Shown in pieces: positions 11,844 to 21,231 of a stretch of 64,000 nt of DNA. The notes under the pieces are model-generated. The model searched no databases. It was not told the origin of the DNA and was given only the letters and a program-made list of their open reading frames with translations. The translations under genes were made by a program, and so were the position numbers. How positions within the stretch are numbered: position 1 is the first letter of the stretch; every line of letters starts with the position of its first letter. This stretch comes from Blattamonas nauphoetae (taxonomy: Eukaryota > Preaxostyla > Oxymonadida): NCBI GenBank assembly GCA_033064195.1, contig JARBJD010000037.1, forward strand, positions 124,001-188,000. Reading direction: 5' to 3'.

Positions 11844-11915
11844 TGCCCTTTAGTCGAGTGGTCGCACGGAAGCTTTTTGCTCCCCGGACCCAGGATCGAA
11901 TCCCGACAGAGTCAC
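11844..11915 (+). other. tRNA-like Pol III box pair inside hAT-like element 2
   Basis: A box TAGTCGAGTGG (11851-11861) and B box GGATCGAATCC (11893-11903), with a CTTTTTG loop between them. It is a counterpart of 4934-5005, with several substitutions but both boxes kept. The acceptor ends do not pair, so it is not an ordinary tRNA gene. Confidence 0.5.
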
Positions 11916-12549
11916 TTTATTATTCTTTTTTTCTTATTTTTGATTCACAACATCTCTATAATTAGTGCATCACATTTTTCACAAATTTACTGTGTGTGAG
12001 GTCGTGGTTCAAGAGTCCCTGAGTCGGTCTGTCCTTCCCCAACATCGGACAAAAAGTCGGCCTGTCCGACCGACTCCGACTCTTCCTTTTGGTTCTGACT
12101 GCTTTTCCAAGGGTTTAAAGAACAGAAAATTGTTGTTTTTTTTCTTCTCCACCTTTTATTCTCGCTTTCACTCAAGATCACGCTCACGATTGATTCTCGT
12201 CCCATCATCGGATCGGATCAAGGCACAAGCATGGAAATAGTCTCAAAGATTCCGCAAATTCTCGTTTTGAAGGATAATAAAGCTGTAGAAACAACCGACA
12301 CGATCATATACGTAGACACGCGACAAATCGTACAAAACTGACGAAGAAAAGGAAGTAGAGCAATTTACCAGCCATCATTTGCTGAAAAGTCTGATTGCTT
12401 CGATCCAATGTGTTGGTTGAAAGTAGCATGCTGGTAACGCAAGCATTGTAAATGTGGCCACAACTTCTGGACCAACGATACAGAACGAGCAGTATGGCGC
12501 TTCATTTCCCTTCAATTCATTTATTCCAATGTCTCTCGTCCTTTCTTTC

Positions 12550-14345
12550 CAGATCAATGGAGATAACAACTGCGAAGAATCGTACATGTTCGTCCAAGAG
12601 CCTTGCCAAGAAATCAAATCATATGAACATAAATTGACATGCCAGGAGGCTTTCACCTGCTTTGAACATTGTTTCTTTCATTTTATTTTTCTTAACTTCT
12701 TCTTTCACCTCTTGATATTGTCTCCCAGATCGTTCACACATACTGTTACTCCACACACTGCTATCGATCGATATCCTGTTATTGCAAGGTGGCGTGATGA
12801 TGTGGACTATGTTGCCGCAGGAATTTACTGCTTCCAACCATACTGTGTCACGGTAGAACCCAAACCACCAGCCAATCCTCTCATCTAACCTCTATTCTGT
12901 CTCCAATTCAATGATCTCGATTCAATTGGACTTTCAGGACGAAACTGCATGTTAAAAGGTTCAGCTCATTGAAAACAATCTGAACTGGCTGACCACAACA
13001 TTACACTTTAAAGAAACAGAAATTACCTTCAATGGAGATGTATGGACTGGTGGAGGAAACATGGGACTATGTACAGAGTCCTTTGTGAAAGGACTGGAAG
13101 TCGGAAACATGGTGTTCAATGTCTACAAGGCAGATCACGTGAAAGAACAAAGTCTGACCTTCCATTGCGCATTGTTTATGTGGGTCACGGTCTGGATCGA
13201 ATTCCGTTGCTGATCAACAGTTATCCAACTTCGAATGAAGACATGTCTGTTGGCTCAACATTGATGCAGTTAGATGGATGCTTCACAATCAATCACTCTC
13301 TTTTGACCATCATTGAACTAGCATACCAGCGATGGAACCCCACCGATCAGGCAGCCGAAATCATTGTAAAAACTCCCAGAACACTGGTCAGAAGGAAGTT
13401 CAGATGAAGGCGAAGGGAGGTGAACAGCTCAGCTCTGATCTGACTGTTTACGATTTGGATCACACTCATTACCACGCACGGTGTGATTTCTGATCAACTT
13501 AAAGTAATCACAAAACATCTCAACCTCAAAAATCGCTATTCTGAGTTGACAGAGATTACGGAAACAATGACGAAGTCTCTCCTCTAAATACAACGCTGAT
13601 TTCCTGTCCAACGCAAGAATCCACCTCAAAGAGTTGAATTGACCGAAAAAACCTGAAAAGGACACAGTCCACGATCTCGTTGTGCTCGACCAGACTTTCT
13701 TCTACCCAACATCAGGTGGCCAAGACCACGACAATGGAAAGCTCACCCTTTTCTTAGCGAAGCCTGAAGGAAGTCGATTCGAAGGCTCCTTCGCTGAAAT
13801 CCTCGCCGATCGCACAGCAGCCGTGTTTGATGTGGTCGACGTTGGGAAGGCTGGGCATTGTGTCACACACCAGATCGTCACTGCTCTGACCGAGCAGCAT
13901 ATCCAGTTCATCGAGAGGAGCACGAACAGCTGACATGCGAGCCACAAGTCAGACGGTCCTCGCGTGTGGCAGGCCTCAGCCAAAAAGACAGTCGTGCAGG
14001 CCCATCTGGACATCACCCACTTCGCTGCTCTGAAGGAAGAGGAAGTGGAGCAGATTGAAGACTACGCCAACAAGCTGGTGACAGAGGAGCTGGTGATCCG
14101 GAAGACACACATGAAGAAGGAGGATGCAGAGAGGCAGCACGGCTTCTCTCTCTACCAGGGCGGCGTTGTCCCTGGCCTCGACGTGCGTGTTGTGTCGATG
14201 CTCAAGCCAGCTCCAAAGACAAGACATCAGAACGACCATCTCGCAGCCTTCCACTCTGCCTGCCCGACTGTCCACGATGCACCAGAGGACGATGTAGTGG
14301 TGGGGGACGTCAAGGCGTGCTGTGGATTGCATCTGAATAATTCTG
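12550..14345 (+). pseudogene. archaeal-type alanyl-tRNA synthetase pseudogene inside hAT-like element 2
   Basis: Degraded AlaRS, the enzyme that charges tRNA-Ala. The archaeal-type catalytic core is plain: IDRYPVIARWRDDVDYVAAG (about 12760-12820), FQPYCVT then PPANPL, a degraded FNDLDSIGLSGRN (about 12905), WTGGGNMG then SFVKGLEVGNMVF (about 13042-13115), VYVGHGLDRIPLLINSYPTS (13165-13230). The C-terminal editing half follows: DQTFFYPTSGGQ (13687), VVQAHLDITHFAALKEEEVE (13988-14050), IEDYANKLV, GFSLYQGGVVPGLDVRVVS and the Cys-containing zinc site (CCGLHLNN, about 14320). Stops, frameshifts and a deletion near 13930 disable it. Apparent GT..AG gaps (for example before SFTHTV near 12730) suggest capture as genomic DNA, not cDNA. 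Confidence 0.87.
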
Positions 14346-14697
14346 CCCAAGTCAGGTCCATTCGCATCCTCTGCTCGAACTGTGGACTGTACTGGTTGAG
14401 ATGTGTTGTTTCATTTGTTTCTCGAAGCGTCCAGCACCTTTTCTACGTTTTCATGTGCCAACCCACCATTACCTATTCTTTGTATCATTCCCCACACACA
14501 TCTATCTTTACCATTCTTGTTTTTAGTTAAACTAGTCAATCATAAGGAATCAACAAAACAAGTTGTGAGAAAAGGGGCAGATCATCAAAAAAAAGCAGTC
14601 GGTCGGTCGACGAGCAGTCGGACCGACCGCTGCCCATGCCTAGTATGCCCGTTATTTTGAGTGTAGTGCTGCTGTGTATCGTCATTCTATTTTACTA

Positions 14698-14752
14698 TTC
14701 GATGTTGAATGATTTTTTTCGATGTTGAATTATTTTGTTCGATGATGAATTT
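14698..14752 (+). repeat. three short direct repeats beside the pogo element
   Basis: The unit TTCGATG(T/A)TGAAT plus a T-rich spacer is repeated three times immediately left of the pogo-type left end. Function unknown. Confidence 0.6.
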
Positions 14753-14839
14753 AGTGGTTGATCAAACCAGGGAAAAAAATAAACCTAGGAAGATCCAAAG
14801 TGAACCCATTGACAAGTTAAATCCAACCGTTTGATGATA

Positions 14840-16998
14840 TTAAAATCTTATTGACTGTAAGTATGAAATGAAAAAAAGGTCAGTATCATCTGAGTCGTCT
14901 CCACCATCGTCTGAATGATCGAGTGGTATTCGAGGGTTTTCTGGCGGTTGCATCCTCTGGCGGATTCCAGCATCTAAGATGAACCAGAGACCATACAGAG
15001 AATGGTCTCGACGTTGTGGGTTGGGGTTGAGTCGATTGGGAAGTTCACCCTCACTAAGGTGTCTTTGCACTGGTACCACAGTCGGAGGCTCCATTCCTGT
15101 GTCAAGGAAACTTTTTCGAATCACATCTGGTCCAAGTGCCGTATTGAGAGATGATCGGCACTTGGACATGAAAGCTGTTCTTCTGGCTGTTTGGTTTTCG
15201 AGTGGTTGTGGAGTAATGTCGTTGAGGAGGCCTTTCTTGAAATTCGCGGTGATGTCCTGGTCGACATGTTGTAGAAGATGTGTTGTATGCGATGGGAGAA
15301 TAACGACATCTATGTTGTGATGTCTGAACAATTGGAGAGCCGGTGCACAATAATAGGAGTGGAGACCATCCATGATCAAGAGAACTCTGTCGTTTTCGAG
15401 GTGTAGCGTATTTCTTCTGGAAAGGATGGCAGGAATGATATAGAACTGAAGGATCATCGGATACCTAACGTTTGTCATTCGGGTTTGAGGTGAAAGCATA
15501 ATCTTAATCATTTGTGTTTGGAATGGAGTGAATTCAGGTGGAATATGATCGAACGGGACGAGAATGACGGTTGGTAAAGGCTCGCCATCTGCGGCGACTG
15601 AAAGCAAGAGTGTGACTTTATTGGGGAGTGGAATATGGGGGACGTATGAGCGAGGCTCATCTGGTCCGTCTGCGACCATTGGATTATGAACCATCGCTGA
15701 GTTGGGAAAAGATTCATCTGAATTGAATATTAGTGAAGTGCAATAAGGGTATGCACCTCGAAGTCTACAATACATGGAAAAAAAGGGCTCAATAATAGCC
15801 CTCGACGTCTGTCTGAATCGTTCTATTGGGAATTGATGTGAGCGTTTGAGAGCTAAATTTGGATTGGACCGGACAAAGGATTGCCCGTATGTGGAGTATA
15901 ATGTGGGCTTTGGTGCTTCAGCCGCACATTTGCGAATGGTATCTGTGCACTAATCATAACAAAATAGGACGAAAAGACTATCACATACAAGGGAACGAAT
16001 TGACTTCGGTGTGTGGATGATCCTCCTCGCTTTGTCTTCATCGATCTTGTGTTGAATGTCAGATCTTTCAGTTTCGTCCAACAAGAATCTCGGCCACGAA
16101 TGCCCCCCTTTCTGCCCAATTTCAGGCTCTTAACAGCCCTTTCCATGACCATCCTGTTCGCTACTAGTGCCGTCAGAAAGGTGTCGAAATTCATGAACCC
16201 GCCATAAATCGAGCTTTTTTCTAGGAAAGGTTGTTTTGGTGAGAAAAAAATACAAGGCATCCAGGTTTTTAACCAATGAAAAACAACATTTTTCCGACCT
16301 CTCTCTTCTTGATGAATGTGGAATAATTTGGAATTCGTCAAAAAAGGGGGTGTTGAGTCTCGAAAAAAAAACACCCGGCATCACAGTCAAAAATACTCAC
16401 TTTTCTTTCAACTTTTCGACGTCATATCTCCACAACCAGCCATCCGTTTTGAACCAAATAAAGTGCATTATATTCGTAAAGATCTCGACAAAATGTGCTC
16501 AAAAAAAGAGCCTTTTTTTCTTGGAAAATTATGTCGAGAAAATATGGGTTTTTTTGGAATGTTCCCAGAAACCCAGCATTTTTTTTCGAACTTTTTCCAC
16601 AATATTCGAATCATCAAAAAAAGGATCTGGATACAATTTCATCAAAATTGATTCACGGGTTGTTGAGATATTGCCAAAATGAATTTTGAAATGTGGGGCT
16701 TTTCAAAAACAAGGCAGTTTTCTCAGCGAGTACTTGGTAATTTTTTTCGAAATTTTATGGTATTCTTAGTTGGACCATATCTCTAAGTTTTTCTAAAAAT
16801 CTCGATTTATGGCGGGTTACTGAATTTTGGCGCCTTTCTGACGGCATTAGAACCCGAGCGTGACAATCATGTTGACAGGGACGTTGTAGTCCCGGCACAA
16901 GCTTGCAAAGCGCTCCCCCAATGTGCAATGTGCCGATATTCGGCGGTGTTGAAAATCCGGATGATTTCAGCGTCGGATATTGGAGATCGTTTTGGCAT
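14840..16998 (-). pseudogene. pogo/Tigger-type DDE transposase, disrupted
   Basis: The main frame (15775 down to 14840) shows the catalytic Asp residues in FNSDES, LLIMDG and LLQHVDQD. The last two are 35 residues apart, the DD35D spacing of pogo/Tigger enzymes, and an acidic tail (DDGGDDSDDTD) follows. Upstream frames extend it: KRSHQFPIERFRQTSRA and RKCAAEAPKP (to about 15955), then DETERSDIQHKIDEDKARR (near 16060). A possible N terminus (MPKRSPISDAEIIRIFNTAE, ATG at 16998) lies beyond the MITE inserted at 16167-16847. One in-frame TAG near 15950 and frame changes are present; some could be small introns, but the insertion makes it non-functional as it stands. Confidence 0.75.
16167..16847. 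mobile_element. MITE family A, copy 2 (681 bp, complete, TA TSD)
   Basis: Ends are inverted repeats of about 45 bp starting (G/A)TGCCGTCAGAAAGG and including ACCCGCCATAAATCGAG. TA flanks both sides (16165-16166 and 16848-16849). This is the complete reference copy that reveals the empty site of hAT-like element 1 in copy 1 (4440-8051). No coding potential. TA target preference suggests mobilisation by a Tc1/mariner-type transposase. Confidence 0.87.
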
Positions 16999-17062
16999 AG
17001 TTATCATGGGGCAGAAGCGGATTTACCCCCCTTTATTTGGTTTCCCTGGTTTGATCAACCAC

Positions 17063-17300
17063 TATTATTTTGTTCAATGTTTAACTATTCCGACTGTACA
17101 TTGGTTGTTGAGTTATTTTCGGTATGTTTTTATTCATTGGGCAAGAGAGGGTATTTTGAGGTTTTCTCGGGATTGCGTCGGAGTTTAATGCAAAAATTTG
17201 AGTTTTTTCATAGTTTGACCAAAATGGTCCCTCACAGAAAAAAGGCCGGATTTGTGACACCGGACGGTTTGGTGACACAACTATTAGTTTGACCAATTTA
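17063..17300 (+). repeat. diverged partial relative of MITE family B
   Basis: Shares GGGTATTTTGAGGTTTTCTC, a TTTGACCAA block and a terminal GGTGACAC block with the right half of 17685-18277, but is well diverged. Its right end is followed by TA. The pogo-type element sits directly to its left, so its left half may have been lost or displaced. Confidence 0.6.
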
Positions 17301-17684
17301 AATTTGTCAAGCCCCATGTAACGGATATATGAAAAGTTCGGAGGAATGACAGACCTATATTTCGGACATTTTTATTTCTTTGTTGGTCCATTACTGTCCC
17401 TCACCGACAAGAGCGTGAATGATTGATTTTCGTGCTTCTTTGATGCTACTTTAACCCCTCGCCCAGTGGTCGAAAACTTGACAAATAAGACAGCAGTTTC
17501 TTTTTTTGAAACACCGGAGAAATTTTCAGGACCCGAAATCGGGTGAGGTGATTGAATGAATGCTTTCAGAGCTTCTTCCATCTTAGAATTTTCACAGATT
17601 CCTATGGGAGCCGAATCATATAGGCGTTTGTTCAAGACTGATCTATTGCATGATACCACGTTGTCTTCAAGCGCGGTGTGATAG
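17301..17684. other. spacer between repeats
   Basis: A 95-codon minus-strand frame (17372-17659) has no recognisable motif and sits between two transposon remnants. I do not call a gene. Confidence 0.3.
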
Positions 17685-18277
17685 TGGAGTCACCAATCGG
17701 TGTCCTGTCACCAATCGGTGCTTTTTTCTTGAACAATCACTATTGGTCAAACTAAGAAAAAAAGAAAATTTTAGAATTATACTCCCACCCGATCCCGAGA
17801 AAACCTCAAAATACCCCCTTTTGCCCGTTGAAAAAAATCGTTTTGGCAATATCTCAACAACCCGTGAACCGATTTTGATGAAATTTTTCACAGAAACGTT
17901 TTTTTGGTGAAACAAACATTTTGAAAAAAATTTGGAGAAAAAATTCTGGGTATTTGGGAAAATCGAAAAAAACCCATATTTTTCACGATAAAACCTTCTT
18001 AGGAAAAAAATCGTTTTATTTTTTGTTCATCTGTTGTCGAGATCTATCCGACCCTATTGCATTTTGTTTGATTCAAAACGGGTGGCTGGTTGTTGAGAAA
18101 TGAGGGCAAAAAGTTGAAAAAAATGTGTGTATTCGCAACGTTAAAGGTATTTTGAGGTTTTCTCGGGATCGGGTGGGAGTATAATTGTAAAATTTTATTT
18201 TTTTCTTAGTTTGACCAATAGTGATTTTTCAAGAAAAAAGTACCGATTGGTGACAGGACACCGATTGGTGACTCCAC
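17685..18277. mobile_element. MITE family B (593 bp, TA TSD)
   Basis: Long imperfect inverted repeats of about 130 bp start GTGGAGTCACCAATCGGT, contain a second ACCAATCGGT copy, and run to the (C)TCCCACCCGATCCCGAG block. TA is present on both sides (17683-17684 and 18278-18279). The centre contains the motif AATATCTCAACAACCCGTGA. Its reverse complement occurs in MITE family A (CGGGTTGTTGAGATATT), so the families share a module. Confidence 0.82.
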
Positions 18278-19055
18278 TATGAGTCATAATTCATTTTCGT
18301 TGTGAAGTATCCGGCCTTGATGAAGTTCAGTGGCGGTTTAGTCGACTCCAGGACGGAATGTTGTCGGAATTCTCTCGTCACCGAACGTTCCCAACATGGG
18401 TCAATATTTTTGACATCATAGAAAAGTTCGAGATCACCCCTTCAAATCCTCCTCTCCGCATTCTTTTTTTTCAAATTTGCTGCTACAGTTCAAATAGCTC
18501 TTTCTCACCTCAATGAACTGATTACATGTGTTTTTTTCGATCTATTCATTCCAGTATACAAATTGGATGTGGATTACAAAACAATTTGGGTTGATCGTCA
18601 TTTGGTAGACAATGTACTTTCAACCATCATCTTCACTGCACTGGATGTGGTGTTCTGGGTGAATGTCTCCTTCACCACCATATAACTTCTTCTCATTCTC
18701 TCTCTCTTCTGTTCTCCCTCTTCGCACGATATTGAAGCTTAGATGAATGAATTCAGTTTTATTCACTTCTGGTGGTGTAGTATCTCAAACAAGTGATTTT
18801 TCTTTAGTTTGTTTTCTTAAGAAAGTGTTAATTGTGAGGTGAAAACAACAATATGCATGTATGACACAGTCAAGATGGAAAGTGTTGATGAGAGAATGAG
18901 TGGAGGGAGGCGGAGGCCTCGAGGAGGGAGTTCGGTTGTCGCAGAAGGAAAAAAGGTGGTCTATCGGAGGGAGGTGAGTGGAGGACGAGGGAGGAGAGTT
19001 GGGGATGAGGTGCGCGAGTGGAGGACGCGGTGGTTGAGGAGGAGCGGAGGGAGCT
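18278..19055. other. unassigned stretch with a short open fragment
   Basis: A plus-strand fragment near 18550-18690 reads LDVDYKTIWVDRHLVDNVLS and then hydrophobic residues. It looks like old coding sequence of unknown origin after a possible 3' splice site (TTCCAG at 18549-18554). Nothing else is recognised. Confidence 0.3.
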
Positions 19056-20333
19056 GTGTGTATGGCTGAGGAGGGACGGAGGGGAGCTGTGTGTATGGCT
19101 GAGGAGGGACGGAGGGAGCTGTGTGAATGGCTGAGGAGGGACTGAGGGGAGCTGTGTGTATGACTGAGGAGGGACGGAGGGAGCTGTGTGAATGGCTGAG
19201 GAGGGACTGAGGGGAGCTGTGTGTATGGCTGAGGAGGGACGGAGGGAGCTGTGTGTATGGCTGAGGAGGGACGGAGGGAGCTGTGTGAATGGCTGAGGAG
19301 GGACGGAGGGAGCTGTGTGAATGGCTGAGGAGGGACGGAGGGGAGCTGTGTGTATGGCTGAGGAGGGACGGAGGGAGCTGTGTGAATGGCTGAGGAGGGA
19401 CGGAGGGAGCTGTGTGAATGAGGAGGGACGGAGGGAGCTGTGTGTATGGCTGAGGAGGGACGGAGGGGAGCTGTGTGTATGGCTGAGGAGGGACGGAGGG
19501 AGCTGTGTGAATGGCTGAGGAGGGACGGAGGGAGCTGTGTGTATGGCTGAGGAGGGACGGAGGGAGCTGTGTGAATGGCTGAGGAGGGACGGAGGGAGCT
19601 GTGTATGGCTGAGGAGGGACGGAGGGGAGCTGTGTCTGGCTGTGGAGGGACGGAGGGAGCTGTGTGAATGGCTGAGGAGGGACGGAGGGAGCTGTGTGTG
19701 GCTGAGGAGGGACGGAGGGGAGCTGTGTGAATGGCTGAGGAGGGACGGAGGGGAGCTGTGTATGGCTGAGGAGGGACGGAGGGGAGCTGTGTGAATGGCT
19801 GAGGAGGGACGGAGGGAGCTGTGTGAATGGCTGAGGAGGGACGGAGGGGAGCTGTGTATGGCTGAGGAGGGACGGAGGGAGCTGTGTGTCTGGCTGTGGA
19901 GGGACGGAGGGAGCTGTGTGTATGGCTGAGGAGGGACGGAGGGAGCGTGAATGGCTGAGGAGGGACGGAGGGAGCTGTGTGTATGGCTGAGGAGGGACGG
20001 AGGGGAGCTGTGTATGGCTGAGGAGGGACGGAGGGGAGCTGTGTGAATGGCTGAGGGAGGGACGGAGGGAGCTGTGAATGGCTGAGGAGGGACGGAGGGG
20101 AGCTGTGTATGGCTGAGGAGGACGGAGGGGAGCTGTGTGAATGGCTGAGGAGGGACGGAGGAGCTGTGAATGGCTGAGGAGGGACGGAGGGGAGCTGTGT
20201 GTATGGCTGAGGAGGGACGGAGGGGAGCTGTGTATGGCTGAGGAGGGACGGAGGAGCTGTGTGAATGGCTGAGGAGGACGGAGGGGAGCTGTGTGGCTGA
20301 GGAGGGACGGAGGGGAGCTGTGAATGGCTGAGA
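19056..20333 (+). repeat. G-rich minisatellite, ~31-bp unit, about 40 copies
   Basis: Head-to-tail copies of a unit combining GGCTGAGGAGGGACGGAGGG with GAGCTGTGTGTAT or GAGCTGTGTGAAT. The plus strand is purine-rich with frequent GGAGGG and GAGGGG runs. The unit length varies by 1-4 bp, so all three minus-strand frames stay open as Pro/Ser/His-rich translations. These look like repeat artefacts, not proteins. Confidence 0.95.
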
Positions 20334-20710
20334 GAACAATGGAGGCGATTGGGGAGCAAGGGAGGACGAGGGAGGTGATGGGAGAACAATGGAGGCGATT
20401 GGGGAGCAAGGAGGACGAGGGAGGTGATTGGAGAACAATGGAGGCGATTGGGGAGCAAGGGAGGACGAGGGAGGTGATTGGAGAACAATGGAGGCGATTG
20501 GGGAACAAGGAGGACGAGGGAGGTGATGGAGAACAATGGAGGCGATTGGGGAGCAAGGGAGGACGAGGGAGGTGATTGGAGAACAATGGAGGCGATTGGG
20601 GAGCAAGGGAGGACGAGGAGGTGATTGGAGAACAATGGAGGCGATTGGGGAGCAAGGGAGGACGAGGGAGGTGATTGGAGAACAGTGGAGGCGATTGTGG
20701 ACTAATGGGA
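20334..20710 (+). repeat. second minisatellite, ~47-bp unit, about 8 copies
   Basis: The unit contains GGAGAACAATGGAGGCGATT followed by GGGGAGCAAGGGAGGACGAGG and a GAGGTGATT end. It directly abuts the 31-bp array without a spacer, with a composite unit at the junction near 20330. It shares the G-rich strand bias. Confidence 0.93.
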
Positions 20711-21111
20711 GAAAGAGGAGGTTGTTGTAAAGACGAGTTACATCGAGTTGGGTTGAAGAAGTGTTGACTCTGAGGTGGAGTTGGGGAGGACGTGTTGGCT
20801 CTGTGGTGGAGTTGGGGAGGAAGGGTTGGCGCAGAGGAGGAGCGGTAGACGACCGTCCTCTAAAATAAACTCTAGAGAGAGAGAAGAATTTATAGGGCTG
20901 AACATAAAAGGCATATCGTCTTCTTTTCATTGTTGCAGAGGGATGCTTGAAGCCAAAGGAGAAACTTGGATAGAGCATCCGATTGACTGACTATCTAGAA
21001 GAGGGAAGAGGAAATATGAGAGTGGAACACTGAATAAAAAGATAAGAAAGTGAAAACGAGAAGAGAAACAAGTAGGAACAAAATCAAAAAGTCAAATAAG
21101 GATTTATATTT
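20711..21111. other. non-coding flank of the minisatellites
   Basis: Degenerate repeats of GGTGGAGTTGGGGAGGA (20770-20825) continue the low-complexity region. The rest is AT-rich with no gene seen. Confidence 0.5.
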
Positions 21112-21231
21112 CTTCACTCGCCACATTTCCCGCTGGGAATCGTGATCCGGGCCCAAGTCCATATAGGATCACGACTGACCTTGTTCGGCTGATTGGCCTG
21201 GCAAGATAAGTCGGGTCGTGGCGGAGTGAAG
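21112..21231 (+). ncRNA. candidate 120-nt structured RNA (multi-branch fold), unknown family
   Basis: The ends pair over 13 bp with one bulge (CTTCACTCGCCAC at 21112-21124 with GTGGCGGAGTGAAG at 21218-21231). Inside are a 5-bp hairpin (TTCCC-GCT-GGGAA), a 9-bp hairpin (TCGTGATCC / GGATCACGA) with a 17-nt loop, and a third arm (CTGAC / GTCGG enclosing CTTG / CAAG). The length and branched shape recall 5S rRNA or a cloverleaf, but the conserved 5S, tRNA, U1 and SRP motifs are missing on both strands. Strand is uncertain. It could also be a palindromic transposon relic. Confidence 0.4.

Larger units (their letters stand above)
11768..14642. mobile_element. hAT-like non-autonomous transposon 2 with captured gene (2875 bp, 8-bp TSD)
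   Basis: The ends are TAGGCATGGGCAG-type inverted repeats, as in element 1. The 8-bp duplication GTATGCCC flanks it perfectly (11760-11767 and 14643-14650). The left ~345 bp (including the tRNA-like block) and the last ~55 bp match element 1. The interior instead holds most of a degraded archaeal-type alanyl-tRNA synthetase. No transposase is present. The perfect duplication argues for fairly recent movement, while the cargo is more decayed. Confidence 0.92.
14754..17062 (-). mobile_element. pogo/Tigger-type transposon with nested MITE (TA TSD)
   Basis: The left end GTGGTTGATCAAACCAGGGA (14754) is repeated as the reverse complement at 17041-17062. TA dinucleotides lie outside both (14752-14753 and 17063-17064), as expected for the Tc1/mariner/pogo superfamily. 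The element carries one DDE transposase on the minus strand and a 681-bp MITE inserted at a TA within that gene. Without the MITE the element would be about 1.63 kb. Confidence 0.82.

Noticed and set aside
17372-17659. 95-codon minus-strand frame
   Set aside because: No motif, lies between transposon remnants, no support for a real gene.
18785-20978. Minus-strand Pro/Ser/His-rich frames of 560-700 codons
   Set aside because: They are translations of the G-rich minisatellites; all three phases are open because the repeat unit lacks stops on that strand.
21112-21231. 5S rRNA gene
   Set aside because: Length and branching fit, but the conserved internal control and loop motifs are absent on both strands.
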